From contig JAHDYG010000001.1 of the NCBI GenBank assembly GCA_023383815.1, positions 62,001 to 126,000 of the forward strand: a stretch of 64,000 nt of DNA, written 5' to 3'. Shown one piece after another: positions 1 through 7,399 of this stretch (positions are counted from its first letter, which is position 1; every line of letters starts with the position of its first letter). Source of the stretch: Rhodocyclaceae bacterium (lineage in GTDB: Bacteria; Pseudomonadota; Gammaproteobacteria; Burkholderiales; Rhodocyclaceae). The translations under genes and the position numbers were made by a program. The notes beneath the pieces are model-generated. The model was not told the DNA's origin. It did not search any database and saw only the letters and a program-made list of their open reading frames with translations.

Positions 1-420
<420 letters not shown>

Positions 421-1152
421 TCACGGAATGCCCGTCATGATCCGGTGCACCGTGCCGTCCGTACGCAAGGCCTCGAACGCGACGCGCGAGCGCTCCACGA
501 TCTCGTCCGGGGTCATCAGGCTCCACGCCATGTAGAGCCCGGTGGAGGCCTCGTCGAGCGTCAGTACCCGTTCGAGATTCGCACAGTCGAACGCAGCCTC
601 GATGCACAGTCGGCTCGCATCGTCCTCGGTGAGCGGAACGAGATCGACCTGACGGTTCAGGAGCTTCCTGAAATTGTCCGTCCACTGCGCCGAGATCACG
701 AGCCGGGTAAAGCCCTTGCCTTGCAGATACTGCTGGCGCACGTCGTCGCGCATCACGCCGATCACGTAGTTCCGTGCGTCGTCGAGCGTGTTGACCGCGA
801 TCTCCTCGCGCTCGCGCAGGCGGTACAGGTGATACTCGATCTTCATGATCTCGCCCGCCCAGTGAAAGCGCTTCTCGCGCGCCGGGGTTCGGGCGATGAG
901 AAAGATCAGGACGCCCGGCTCCTTGAGCGCGAGGTCGTAGGCTCGCGCCCAGGGATAGACGTGAAGGCTGTAGTCGCGGATGCCCGCGCGCTCGAGCGTA
1001 CGCTCGACCACTTCCGTCGCAGTTCCCTCGACGCGCCCGTTCTTGAGATAGGTGTAGGGCGTCGTCTCGGTCACGACGTGGATCGCCTGCGCGAGCGCCG
1101 CCCCACCCTGAAGGCAGAGCACGGCAAACAGGATCTTCATGAGCTTCGTCAT
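421..1152 (-). CDS. Periplasmic solute-binding protein, family 3 (first of two paralogues)
   Basis: 243 residues with a signal peptide (MKILFAVLCLQGGAALAQA) and the fold of amino-acid-type periplasmic binding proteins: an early V-T-E-T-T-P-Y-T-Y segment, then VYPWARAYDLAL, and a C-terminal EALRTDGTVHRIM. These proteins bind small polar ligands in the periplasm, normally for an ABC importer. No permease or ATPase is encoded nearby. It lies 24 bp downstream of a diguanylate cyclase gene on the same strand and resembles the binding protein at 3149-3910, which shares the PWARAY motif. It may therefore serve ligand sensing rather than transport. That role is inference and the ligand cannot be read from the sequence. 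Confidence 0.8.
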   Translation of the reverse strand: MTKLMKILFAVLCLQGGAALAQAIHVVTETTPYTYLKNGRVEGTATEVVERTLERAGIRDYSLHVYPWARAYDLALKEPGVLIFLIARTPAREKRFHWAGEIMKIEYHLYRLREREEIAVNTLDDARNYVIGVMRDDVRQQYLQGKGFTRLVISAQWTDNFRKLLNRQVDLVPLTEDDASRLCIEAAFDCANLERVLTLDEASTGLYMAWSLMTPDEIVERSRVAFEALRTDGTVHRIMTGIP

Positions 1153-1176
1153 CGAGCCTCTCCTCGCAGCCTCGCT

Positions 1177-3084
1177 TCAGGAAGCCGGAAATGGATTGAC
1201 CACGGTTGCCACCTCCGCCACCTCGACCCGGTTGCGCCCGAGCTTCTTGGCCTTGTACAGGGCCTGATCGGCCGCCTCGAACAAGGCGTCGAACCCCGCA
1301 TCCTCATCCGGATCGAGTTGCGCCGCCCCGACACTGACCGTCACGGCGGATCCCACACACGATGCCGGATGCGGGATGGCCAACGCCTCGACCGCGCGGC
1401 GGATCCGTTCTGCCACCTTGAGTGCGTCAAACCGGGAGGTTGCGGGCAGGAGCACGGCAAACTCCTCGCCGCCGATGCGGGCCAGCAGGTCGCCGCTGCG
1501 CGGCAGGCTCGCCAGCATGGCCCCCGCGACCGCTCTCAGGCACTCGTCGCCGCTCGCGTGCCCATTGTGGTCGTTGTAGCCCTTGAAGCAATCGATGTCG
1601 CAGATCAGCAGCGACAAGGGCAGACCGTTACGCAGCGCCCGCCGGTACTCGTCCTGACGCACTTCGTCGAAATGGCGCCGGTTGTACAGACCCGTCAGCG
1701 GATCATGGCGTGACAGGTCCTCGAGCTGGCGGTTGGCCTCGCGCAATGCGTCGCGGGCCGCCAGCAGTTCGAGCAACTGCGCCTTGTGGCGCGCGCTGTG
1801 CAGGAACATCTGCGCCGCAAGTGCCAGGAGCGCGCGGTCCTGCGGATTCCAGACGCCCGCATGGTCCGGGCGACCGAAGAACAGGAAGCCGAAGTCCTCT
1901 TCGCCGCTGCACAGGCGCGCGAGCGCGCAGGCGCCGATGGGCAGGCTCTGGAACGCGACGACTTCCTCCAGCGAGAACTGCCGGGTCGCTTCCGCCCGGC
2001 GCGAATACAGCGTCAGGTCCTGCTCGCCGAAACCATGCGAAAGCCGCGTGGCCCACCGCACGAGCAGCAACTGCCTGTGTTCATCCGGCACCGGATCGTG
2101 CCACTGCAGGAAGACCGGCAGTGCCTCGCCGCGAATCCCGGGAAAGAACCACAGCGCATCGCTCGCAGCGAGGCGCTGCGCGACTTCCTGCAGGCACGAT
2201 CGAAGCGACTCGTCAAAGCGCTCGTACGGGGCGTGAATGAGGCGGTTCGACAGCGTCAGCACGAGGCTTTGCGATTCGGTCAGCGATTCGAGCTCGCTGG
2301 TGCGGGCCTGGACCAGCTCGGCCAGCCGGTCCCGGTGATCGGCCAGTTCGCCTTCGTAGCGCCGCAACTGCGCGAGGTGATCCGACAGGTTCCCCTGCAG
2401 CGCATTCACACCCGACTCGAGCATCCCCAGTTCGTCACGGGCCTTGCCGCTGCGCGCCAGTCGCAACGGCACCCCCAGCCGGTCCGGCGTCAGCCTCGCA
2501 AGATGGTGTGCGACCTGCTGCACATGCACGGTGACCGAGCGGTTGAACATGAGCATGATGAGCCCGGCGAGCAGCAGCGACTGCAGCGCCTGGGTGAGCA
2601 CGATCTCGCGCATGCTCTGGCTCAGACGCTCGCGCAACACCCGCTCGTCGCCGGCAAGCACCAATTGTCCGACCGTCTCGCGACCACCTGGAAAGGGCTC
2701 GTAATCGAGCGACACACTCCGTGCCGGAATCTTCGATGAGGGCGCCCAGCCGTCGGACACACGCACCAGGACCTCGGGAGGGCGATTGATCGAACGAACC
2801 GTGATCTCGATCCGCCCCACCGAAGCGATCGTCGCAACGCCTTCAAGATGCGCCTGCAGCGCCTCGCGATCGACCTCCCAGATCGCCTTGCTCAAGGTCA
2901 GGCGGTAGAGCTGCTCGATCTGCGCAAGATCGGAATCCATCTCGGACAGCGCGTCCTGCCAGGCCGAGAAGCTCCTCACCGCAACCGCCGCGACCGTAAA
3001 CAGGAAGCAGAACACGAGTGTCGCCAGGACCAGGCGGATGCCGAGGGAACGTGCAACCGGTCGCGATCCGGTTTCGCTCTTCAT
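1177..3084 (-). CDS. Membrane-bound diguanylate cyclase (HAMP-GAF-like-GGEEF)
   Basis: 635 residues from ATG 3084; an in-frame start 18 codons upstream lacks support. A first transmembrane segment lies near residues 12-35, followed by a periplasmic domain of about 140 residues. A second segment (LLLAGLIMLMF) leads into a HAMP-like linker and coiled coil, then a GAF-like domain of about 150 residues and a C-terminal GGDEF domain. The active site reads R-I-G-G-E-E-F (about 536-542), and an R-S-G-D product-inhibition I-site sits five residues before it. An active enzyme making cyclic di-GMP is expected. It is flanked on the same strand by two solute-binding protein genes, which could present ligands to its periplasmic domain; this is inference. 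Confidence 0.9.
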   Translation of the reverse strand: MKSETGSRPVARSLGIRLVLATLVFCFLFTVAAVAVRSFSAWQDALSEMDSDLAQIEQLYRLTLSKAIWEVDREALQAHLEGVATIASVGRIEITVRSINRPPEVLVRVSDGWAPSSKIPARSVSLDYEPFPGGRETVGQLVLAGDERVLRERLSQSMREIVLTQALQSLLLAGLIMLMFNRSVTVHVQQVAHHLARLTPDRLGVPLRLARSGKARDELGMLESGVNALQGNLSDHLAQLRRYEGELADHRDRLAELVQARTSELESLTESQSLVLTLSNRLIHAPYERFDESLRSCLQEVAQRLAASDALWFFPGIRGEALPVFLQWHDPVPDEHRQLLLVRWATRLSHGFGEQDLTLYSRRAEATRQFSLEEVVAFQSLPIGACALARLCSGEEDFGFLFFGRPDHAGVWNPQDRALLALAAQMFLHSARHKAQLLELLAARDALREANRQLEDLSRHDPLTGLYNRRHFDEVRQDEYRRALRNGLPLSLLICDIDCFKGYNDHNGHASGDECLRAVAGAMLASLPRSGDLLARIGGEEFAVLLPATSRFDALKVAERIRRAVEALAIPHPASCVGSAVTVSVGAAQLDPDEDAGFDALFEAADQALYKAKKLGRNRVEVAEVATVVNPFPAS

Positions 3085-3148
3085 GCGCTCACGAATCCTT
3101 GCCACGCCCGGGTTTTGTGCGCATCCGGACCAGACCATGCAGGGGTCG

Positions 3149-3910
3149 TCACATCCACTTCCTCTTCAGCGCCTCATAGGTGCCATTGCGACGGATGGTC
3201 TCCAGCCCCGCACGGAACCGCTCGACCAGCGCATCCGGCGTCTTCGCACCGAACGCCATGTAGTACCCATCATCGCCCAGATCATGAATGCGGAAGCTGC
3301 GCGCCAGCATTCGCTCTGGGTCATCCCCGGCCTGACGCGCCAGATACACCGCGACCAGGTCGGTCATGATCCACAGATCGACCCGCCCGGCACGCAGCTT
3401 CGCGTAGTTGAGTTCGTATTTCACGCTCGACTGCAGGTTGCCGCCCTTCACGAAACCTTTCGAGACGAGGTACTGTTCCCCGACATCCTCGTTCACGGTC
3501 GCGATCTGGTAGGCCATCGCCTCTTCCAGGCGCTCGAACTTCAGATTGCGCTCCGGCAGCGAGAACAAGTAATAGTGGGTCGGCGCGATCACGCCCACCC
3601 ACTTGAAGAGCCGGTCGCGCTGTGCGTTGCGCCCGATCGAGTAGATCAGCACCCCCTCGTTCGCCTGCACGTATTCATAGGCACGCGCCCACGGCAACGA
3701 CTGGATCTCGCCCTTCAGACCGATTTCGGCCAGCACGGCCTCGACGACCTCGGTGCTGAAACCGGTGATCTTTCCGGTCCTGGGATCGGTGTAGTTGTAG
3801 GGCGGAAACTCCTCGGTGATGATCCGGATCGTTCCCTCGCGCGCAAGGGCGTACGGAAGCGTCGCGCAACACAGCGCAAGGAGCATCAGTATCCGCTTGA
3901 CTGCAACCAT
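3149..3910 (-). CDS. Periplasmic solute-binding protein, family 3 (second paralogue)
   Basis: Translation from ATG 3910 (MVAVKRILMLLALC) gives 253 residues with a clear signal peptide ending near YALA. The mature protein starts with IRIITEEFPPYNY and contains GFSTEVVEAVL and SLPWARAYEYV, the ligand-cleft layout of family 3 binding proteins. It is the first gene of the minus-strand group; the diguanylate cyclase starts 64 bp downstream. A longer in-frame start at 3943 would add 11 residues before the signal peptide and is less likely. No transporter partner is visible. Ligand unknown. Confidence 0.82.
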   Translation of the reverse strand: MVAVKRILMLLALCCATLPYALAREGTIRIITEEFPPYNYTDPRTGKITGFSTEVVEAVLAEIGLKGEIQSLPWARAYEYVQANEGVLIYSIGRNAQRDRLFKWVGVIAPTHYYLFSLPERNLKFERLEEAMAYQIATVNEDVGEQYLVSKGFVKGGNLQSSVKYELNYAKLRAGRVDLWIMTDLVAVYLARQAGDDPERMLARSFRIHDLGDDGYYMAFGAKTPDALVERFRAGLETIRRNGTYEALKRKWM

Positions 3911-3973
3911 TGCGTCCCCACCACTGCGGCCGGATCCGGTCACCTTACCCTGTTGTGCCGGTCCGTGCTCGTA

Positions 3974-4007
3974 TTGTCTGAAGCGCCCGCTTGTCAGACA
4001 AGCGGGC
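3974..4007. promoter_or_regulatory. Overlapping inverted repeats between divergent genes
   Basis: Two overlapping inverted repeats occupy the divergent spacer between the binding-protein gene and xth. TTGTCTG (3974-3980) pairs with CAGACAA (3995-4001), and GCCCGCTTGT (3985-3994) pairs with ACAAGCGGGC (3998-4007) around a 3-nt loop. No T-run follows on either strand, so an operator or a switchable RNA structure fits better than a terminator. A separate perfect 8-bp hairpin lies at 4084-4103. The rest of the 3911-4186 spacer shows no gene. Confidence 0.4.
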
Positions 4008-4186
4008 CGGGCGCAATCTTAGCCCACCTGAATGGTGCGAGCATCGATTCGTTTTTTTCCCATTTGCGGATCCTGCCCGGATTGGGCAGCCTCCCGGCTG
4101 CCCGACGCTGCCGATCCGGCCGGGGCCGGGGTGCGCAAGCCTGCGCTATGATCCCCTCCTTGCCCTCGCCGCCGCACGGAGCCCCG

Positions 4187-4948
4187 ATGAAGATCGCCAC
4201 CTGGAACGTCAACTCGCTGAAGGTCCGGCTCCCGCAGGTACTCGACTGGCTGCAGGCGCAACAGCCGGACGTGCTGTGCCTGCAGGAACTGAAGATGGAA
4301 GACAAGGATTTTCCTGCCGGCACGCTGGCCGAGGCGGGCTACCGCTCGGCCTTCAACGGCCAGAAGACCTACAACGGGGTGGCGATCCTGAGCCGCATCG
4401 AACCCAGGGACGTGGCGCGCGACCTGCCCGGTTTCGACGATCCCCAGAAACGACTGATCGCAGAAACGGTCGGCGATGTCCGCGTGATCTGCGGCTACTT
4501 TCCGAACGGCCAGCAGGTCGGTTCCGACAAGTTCGAATACAAGCTGCGCTGGCTCGACGCACTGACCGGCTACGTTCGCGGCGAACTCACGCGGCACGAC
4601 CGGCTGGTACTGACGGGTGACTTCAATATTGCCCCCGAGGATCGCGACGCACATCCGGACTGGAGCGACGAGATCCACGTATCCGAACCCGAACGGGAAG
4701 CCTTCAGAGCCCTGACGGGACTCGGTCTCGTCGATGCCTTCCGGCTCTTCGAGCAGCCCGAGCGCAGCTTCTCGTGGTGGGACTACCGGATGCTCGCCTT
4801 TCGCCGCAACTTCGGACTCCGCATCGACCACGTCCTGGTCTCGGAAGCCCTGCGTGCCAGTTGCAGGGCCTGTTCGGTGGACAAGGCGCCACGCCGGCTC
4901 GAACGCCCGTCGGACCACGCCCCGGTCGTTCTCGAACTCGATGCCTGA
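4187..4948 (+). CDS. xth: Exodeoxyribonuclease III
   Basis: 253 residues, the usual length for the ExoIII/AP-endonuclease family. The start MKIATWNVNSLKVRLPQVL is typical, and the open frame extends far upstream without family similarity, so ATG 4187 was chosen. Active-site motifs are visible in order: WNVNS, LQELK (metal-binding Glu), GDFNIAPEDRD, RIDHVLVS and the C-terminal SDHAPV. The enzyme acts at abasic sites and removes 3' blocking groups in base-excision repair. The regulator gene at 4970 follows after 21 bp on the same strand. Confidence 0.95.
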   Translation: MKIATWNVNSLKVRLPQVLDWLQAQQPDVLCLQELKMEDKDFPAGTLAEAGYRSAFNGQKTYNGVAILSRIEPRDVARDLPGFDDPQKRLIAETVGDVRVICGYFPNGQQVGSDKFEYKLRWLDALTGYVRGELTRHDRLVLTGDFNIAPEDRDAHPDWSDEIHVSEPEREAFRALTGLGLVDAFRLFEQPERSFSWWDYRMLAFRRNFGLRIDHVLVSEALRASCRACSVDKAPRRLERPSDHAPVVLELDA

Positions 4949-4969
4949 GCCCTCCGGAACCCAGGACCG

Positions 4970-5650
4970 ATGAGCCTCTCGACCACGGATCTCGAACAGT
5001 TGGCGCAGCACTACCCGGTGCTCGCCGCCTTGCCTGAAACGGCCCGTCGCCGCATCCTCGACACGGCGCTTACGTTGCAGGTGCCGGCCGGCAAGCTGGT
5101 CTTCGACGACCACCAGACCTGCGAAGGATTCCCCTTCGTCGTGCGGGGCAGCATCCGGGTCGCCAAGTGCGCGGCGAACGGGCGCGAACTGCCGCTCTAC
5201 CGGGTCGGGCCGGGCGAAACCTGCATCATCTCGTCGTCCTGCCTGCTTGGTCGCGAAGACTACAACGCGCGCGGAATCACCGAACAGGACACGGAGCTGA
5301 TGCTGCTGCCGCGCAGCACCTTCGAGGCGCTGCTCGAGGCACCCGTCTTCCGCGATTTCGTGTTCCATCTCTTCGCCGAGCGCATCGCCAACCTGATGCA
5401 GCTCATCGAAGCGGTCGCCTTCCAGCGCCTGGACCAGCGCCTCGCCGCCGTGCTGCTCGGCAAGGGGCGAAGGCTCCACATCACGCACCATCAGCTTGCC
5501 GACGAACTCGGGAGCGTGCGCGAGATCGTCAGCCGCCTGCTCAAGGGATTCGCCGAGCAAGGCCTGGTGCAGCTTTCGCGCGAGCGGATCGAGATCCTCG
5601 ACCCGGCCGGGCTGCGCCGCATCGCTGCAGAACCACGCGAACCGGCCTGA
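4970..5650 (+). CDS. Crp/Fnr family transcriptional regulator
   Basis: 226 residues. The N-terminal cyclic-nucleotide-binding-like beta barrel spans about residues 20-130 (FPFVVRGSIRVAK, LYRVGPGETCIISSSCLLG). A C-terminal winged helix follows (THHQLADELGSVREIVSRLLKGF, about 168-190), whose recognition helix matches the Crp family. The N-terminal cysteine cluster of classical Fnr is absent; scattered cysteines (TCEGF, AKCAANG, ETCIISSSC) could sense redox or a ligand, which is inference. The next gene encodes a DUF2892 membrane protein, and a Crp-type box lies between them, suggesting direct control of that gene. The effector is unknown. Confidence 0.85.
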   Translation: MSLSTTDLEQLAQHYPVLAALPETARRRILDTALTLQVPAGKLVFDDHQTCEGFPFVVRGSIRVAKCAANGRELPLYRVGPGETCIISSSCLLGREDYNARGITEQDTELMLLPRSTFEALLEAPVFRDFVFHLFAERIANLMQLIEAVAFQRLDQRLAAVLLGKGRRLHITHHQLADELGSVREIVSRLLKGFAEQGLVQLSRERIEILDPAGLRRIAAEPREPA

Positions 5651-5674
5651 ACCCCGGCGCAGGATTTCTCCCTA

Positions 5675-5690
5675 TGTGACGCAGGTTACA
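5675..5690 (+). promoter_or_regulatory. Crp/Fnr-type operator upstream of DUF2892 gene
   Basis: TGTGA-N6-TTACA differs from the Crp palindrome TGTGA-N6-TCACA at one base. It lies 25 bp after the regulator stop codon and 64 bp before the DUF2892 start, a plausible activator position. The adjacent gene is a Crp/Fnr family protein, so autoregulation or control of the small membrane protein is likely but inferred. Confidence 0.55.
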
Positions 5691-5703
5691 GACCGGCACC
5701 GGC

Positions 5704-5737
5704 GGTTCGTGTGAAATGAACCCACTTCATTCGAACC
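5704..5737 (+). promoter_or_regulatory. Hairpin in leader of DUF2892 gene
   Basis: GGTTCG (5704-5709) pairs with CGAACC (5732-5737), and inside it AATGAA (5715-5720) pairs with TTCATT (5726-5731) around CCCAC. The 5-nt TGTGA at 5710-5714 bulges on one side. The structure ends just before the AAGGAG ribosome site (5742-5747). It may be an operator or a structured 5' UTR. Confidence 0.45.
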
Positions 5738-5753
5738 GCACAAGGAGAACATC

Positions 5754-5948
5754 ATGAAGACCAACGTGGGTGGCATCGACAAGATCCTTCGCATCGTCGC
5801 CGGCATCGTCCTCATCGCACTCGGAATCATGGGCATCGGCGCCCCCTGGACCTTCATCGGCATCGTGCCGCTCGCCACCGGCCTGATGGGCTGGTGTCCG
5901 GCCTACACCCTGCTCGGCATGAACACCTGCCCGATGAAGAAGGGTTGA
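5754..5948 (+). CDS. DUF2892 small inner-membrane protein
   Basis: 64 residues with a good ribosome site (AAGGAG seven bases before ATG). It is almost entirely two short hydrophobic helices (IVAGIVLIALGIMGIG and TFIGIVPLATGLMG), followed by a CPAYTLLGMNTCP tail with two cysteines, the usual DUF2892/YgaP-like membrane domain. Paralogues fused to rhodanese act in sulfur or cyanide chemistry, but this protein has no rhodanese domain. Its partner is probably the Crp/Fnr regulator immediately upstream. Function unknown. Confidence 0.85.
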   Translation: MKTNVGGIDKILRIVAGIVLIALGIMGIGAPWTFIGIVPLATGLMGWCPAYTLLGMNTCPMKKG

Positions 5949-5980
5949 GACAGCACCAGGCTTTCCAGGTTTTTTCACAG

Positions 5981-6012
5981 AAGGCGGCAGGGGCAACCCG
6001 GGCCGCCTTTTT
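5981..6012 (+). terminator. Rho-independent terminator after DUF2892 gene
   Basis: AAGGCGGC (5981-5988) pairs with GCCGCCTT (6002-6009) and the T-run is 6008-6012. It closes the xth-regulator-DUF2892 group and marks the left border of the foreign island. A further small inverted repeat, CTTCGA/TCGAAG (6027-6042), lies between it and the island. Confidence 0.8.
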
Positions 6013-6062
6013 CGTCTATCTGACCTCTTCGAAATCTCGAAGTAGGCAAGGACGCCGGGCAG

Positions 6063-6662
6063 TTACCGCTTACCGAAGAAATCTTTGGTCAGCACGCTGC
6101 CACCGCTCTTGAGGCGGTCCGCGTCCATGACCCAACCCTGGATCGTGTAATCCTTGACGATCTGGCTGGCCCATTTGCGGAACTGCACCGCGCGCTCGTT
6201 CCCGATCTTGAATCCGATGGCAATGATGGCCTGCAGGCTGTAGTGGTCCACCTTGCGCTGAACCTCCCGGTCACCCTCGGTTTGAACCATTAAGTACTGC
6301 TTAACAGTTGCTTCGCGCGTCAGCTCGTTGTCGGCATAGATGCGCTTCAAATGCTGGCTGATGGCAGGCACGGATACGTCATAGAGCGTGGCCATCATCT
6401 TCTGCGTGAGCCAGAGGTTCTCATCCTCATAGCGCATTTCCACGCTGGCGCTGCCACCGCCGGTAGGCACGCGCAGGCAGAAATACGGCATGTCGGGCGG
6501 GAAGCCCGCCAGCGGGTTGTACGCATTCCCACGGCCCCACAGGCGCTCGGCGGTGGCGGTGAACGCAATCGAAGGCGATGGCAGCTCATGGCAGGCCTTG
6601 AAATAGGCTTCAACGCTGTCGAGCACCTGCTGCTGGTAGGTCTTGGGCGCGAAAGTCGTCAT
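6063..6662 (-). pseudogene. Chimera of type III Res N-terminus and RhuM-family fragment
   Basis: The 199-residue frame joins two unrelated families. Residues 1-70 match the start of type III restriction (Res) helicase subunits, including LPSPSIAFTATAERLWGRG and PYFCLRVPTGGG, which is the beginning of the Walker A motif. At that point the K-T is replaced by SASVEMRYEDENLWLTQ, the start of RhuM/virulence-type proteins, which continues through AQFRKWASQIVKDYTIQGW. The RhuM part also stops early (KDFFGKR) compared with its usual length of about 300 residues. A deletion that removed most of res and the ends of rhuM explains this. The ATG overlaps the upstream antitoxin-like stop by 4 nt, as res would have done. 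The helicase and nuclease are certainly gone. Confidence 0.8.
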
Positions 6663-6877
6663 GGTTTGTCACCATAGGGTGGTGTCTGCTCCTGAACCAA
6701 TGAGGCTGCCGCTTCCTGCCGGGGATGAATGTACTCGATCACGCCATCACGGCTGACCACAATGGCCGTGCCGGTTTGCGCGGCCAGTTCCCGTGCCCGC
6801 CGTGTGGCGCGCTGCATGGCTTGCGGCGACAGGCGTAGATCGGCATCGCGTGCGGTTTCGATGGGGTGTTTGTTCAT
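6659..6877 (-). CDS. Small antitoxin-like protein paired with zeta toxin
   Basis: 72 residues, MNKHPIETARDADLRLSPQAM at the start, then a charged helix (ATRRARELAAQTGTAIVVSRDG) and a short beta segment (VIEYIHP). It overlaps the zeta-toxin stop by ATGA and its own stop overlaps the next start, so all three frames are translationally coupled. Small ORFs of this kind accompany short zeta toxins, and an antitoxin role is inferred from that position. No DNA-binding motif is clear. Confidence 0.6.
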   Translation of the reverse strand: MNKHPIETARDADLRLSPQAMQRATRRARELAAQTGTAIVVSRDGVIEYIHPRQEAAASLVQEQTPPYGDKP

Positions 6878-7398
6878 GGCTTTTCACTCCAGTCCAGCAG
6901 CACCGGTGTTGGGCCGGCATTGTTGTACAAGGCCCACGCATCCACTTGCGGCGAATACAGGCGCTCGAAATTCTCCCGCCCGGCTGCGAAGCGCCGGCGA
7001 ATGGTCGCTTCGGGGATGTCGTGACCACCCTGGCGAACCCGCTGCGCCACACGGGCGATGGCTTCTTCCACGCTGTCGAGGTGCAGAAAAATGAGCTTGA
7101 CCCGATAGCCAGAGGATTGCCATTCGCGGATATGACGCAGATAGCCCCGGCCGGAAAGCGTTGTTTCAAAGGCAAAGCTCTGGCGCGCGGTAAAGTGGCG
7201 CGCCAGTTCCAGCAACATGACCCGCCCCGCCTGCACGGCTGCGGTTTCCGGTGCGAAAGGCGCAAGTCCCGCTGCAATCAGGTCGGCGTTGACGAAAATC
7301 GGGCAACCGGCTTCGTTGGGCAGAAACTCACGAGCAAAGGTAGTTTTGCCCGCGCCGTTGGGGCCGGCAATGATGATGACCTTCAGTTCGCCGTCCAC
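6874..7398 (-). CDS. Zeta toxin family kinase
   Basis: 174 residues from GTG 7398, chosen because GGAGG stands six bases before it and MDGELKVIIIAGPNGAGKTT puts the Walker A near the N-terminus. The NADLIAAGLAPF segment, SFAFETTLSG and HDIPEATIRRRF follow the zeta/PezT-like fold. These enzymes phosphorylate UDP-activated sugars or related metabolites and poison growth. The frame looks complete: no stop or missing key residue is evident, unlike its R-M neighbours. It begins 1 nt beyond the mod stop and is coupled to the small antitoxin-like gene downstream. Confidence 0.82.
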   Translation of the reverse strand: MDGELKVIIIAGPNGAGKTTFAREFLPNEAGCPIFVNADLIAAGLAPFAPETAAVQAGRVMLLELARHFTARQSFAFETTLSGRGYLRHIREWQSSGYRVKLIFLHLDSVEEAIARVAQRVRQGGHDIPEATIRRRFAAGRENFERLYSPQVDAWALYNNAGPTPVLLDWSEKP

Positions 7399-7399
7399 C

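Noticed and set aside
421-3910. The two binding proteins as part of an ABC importer
   Set aside because: No permease or ATPase gene is near; the only partner is a diguanylate cyclase.
4084-4103. GGGCAGCC/GGCTGCCC hairpin as a terminator
   Set aside because: No T-run follows on either strand, and it lies upstream of xth.
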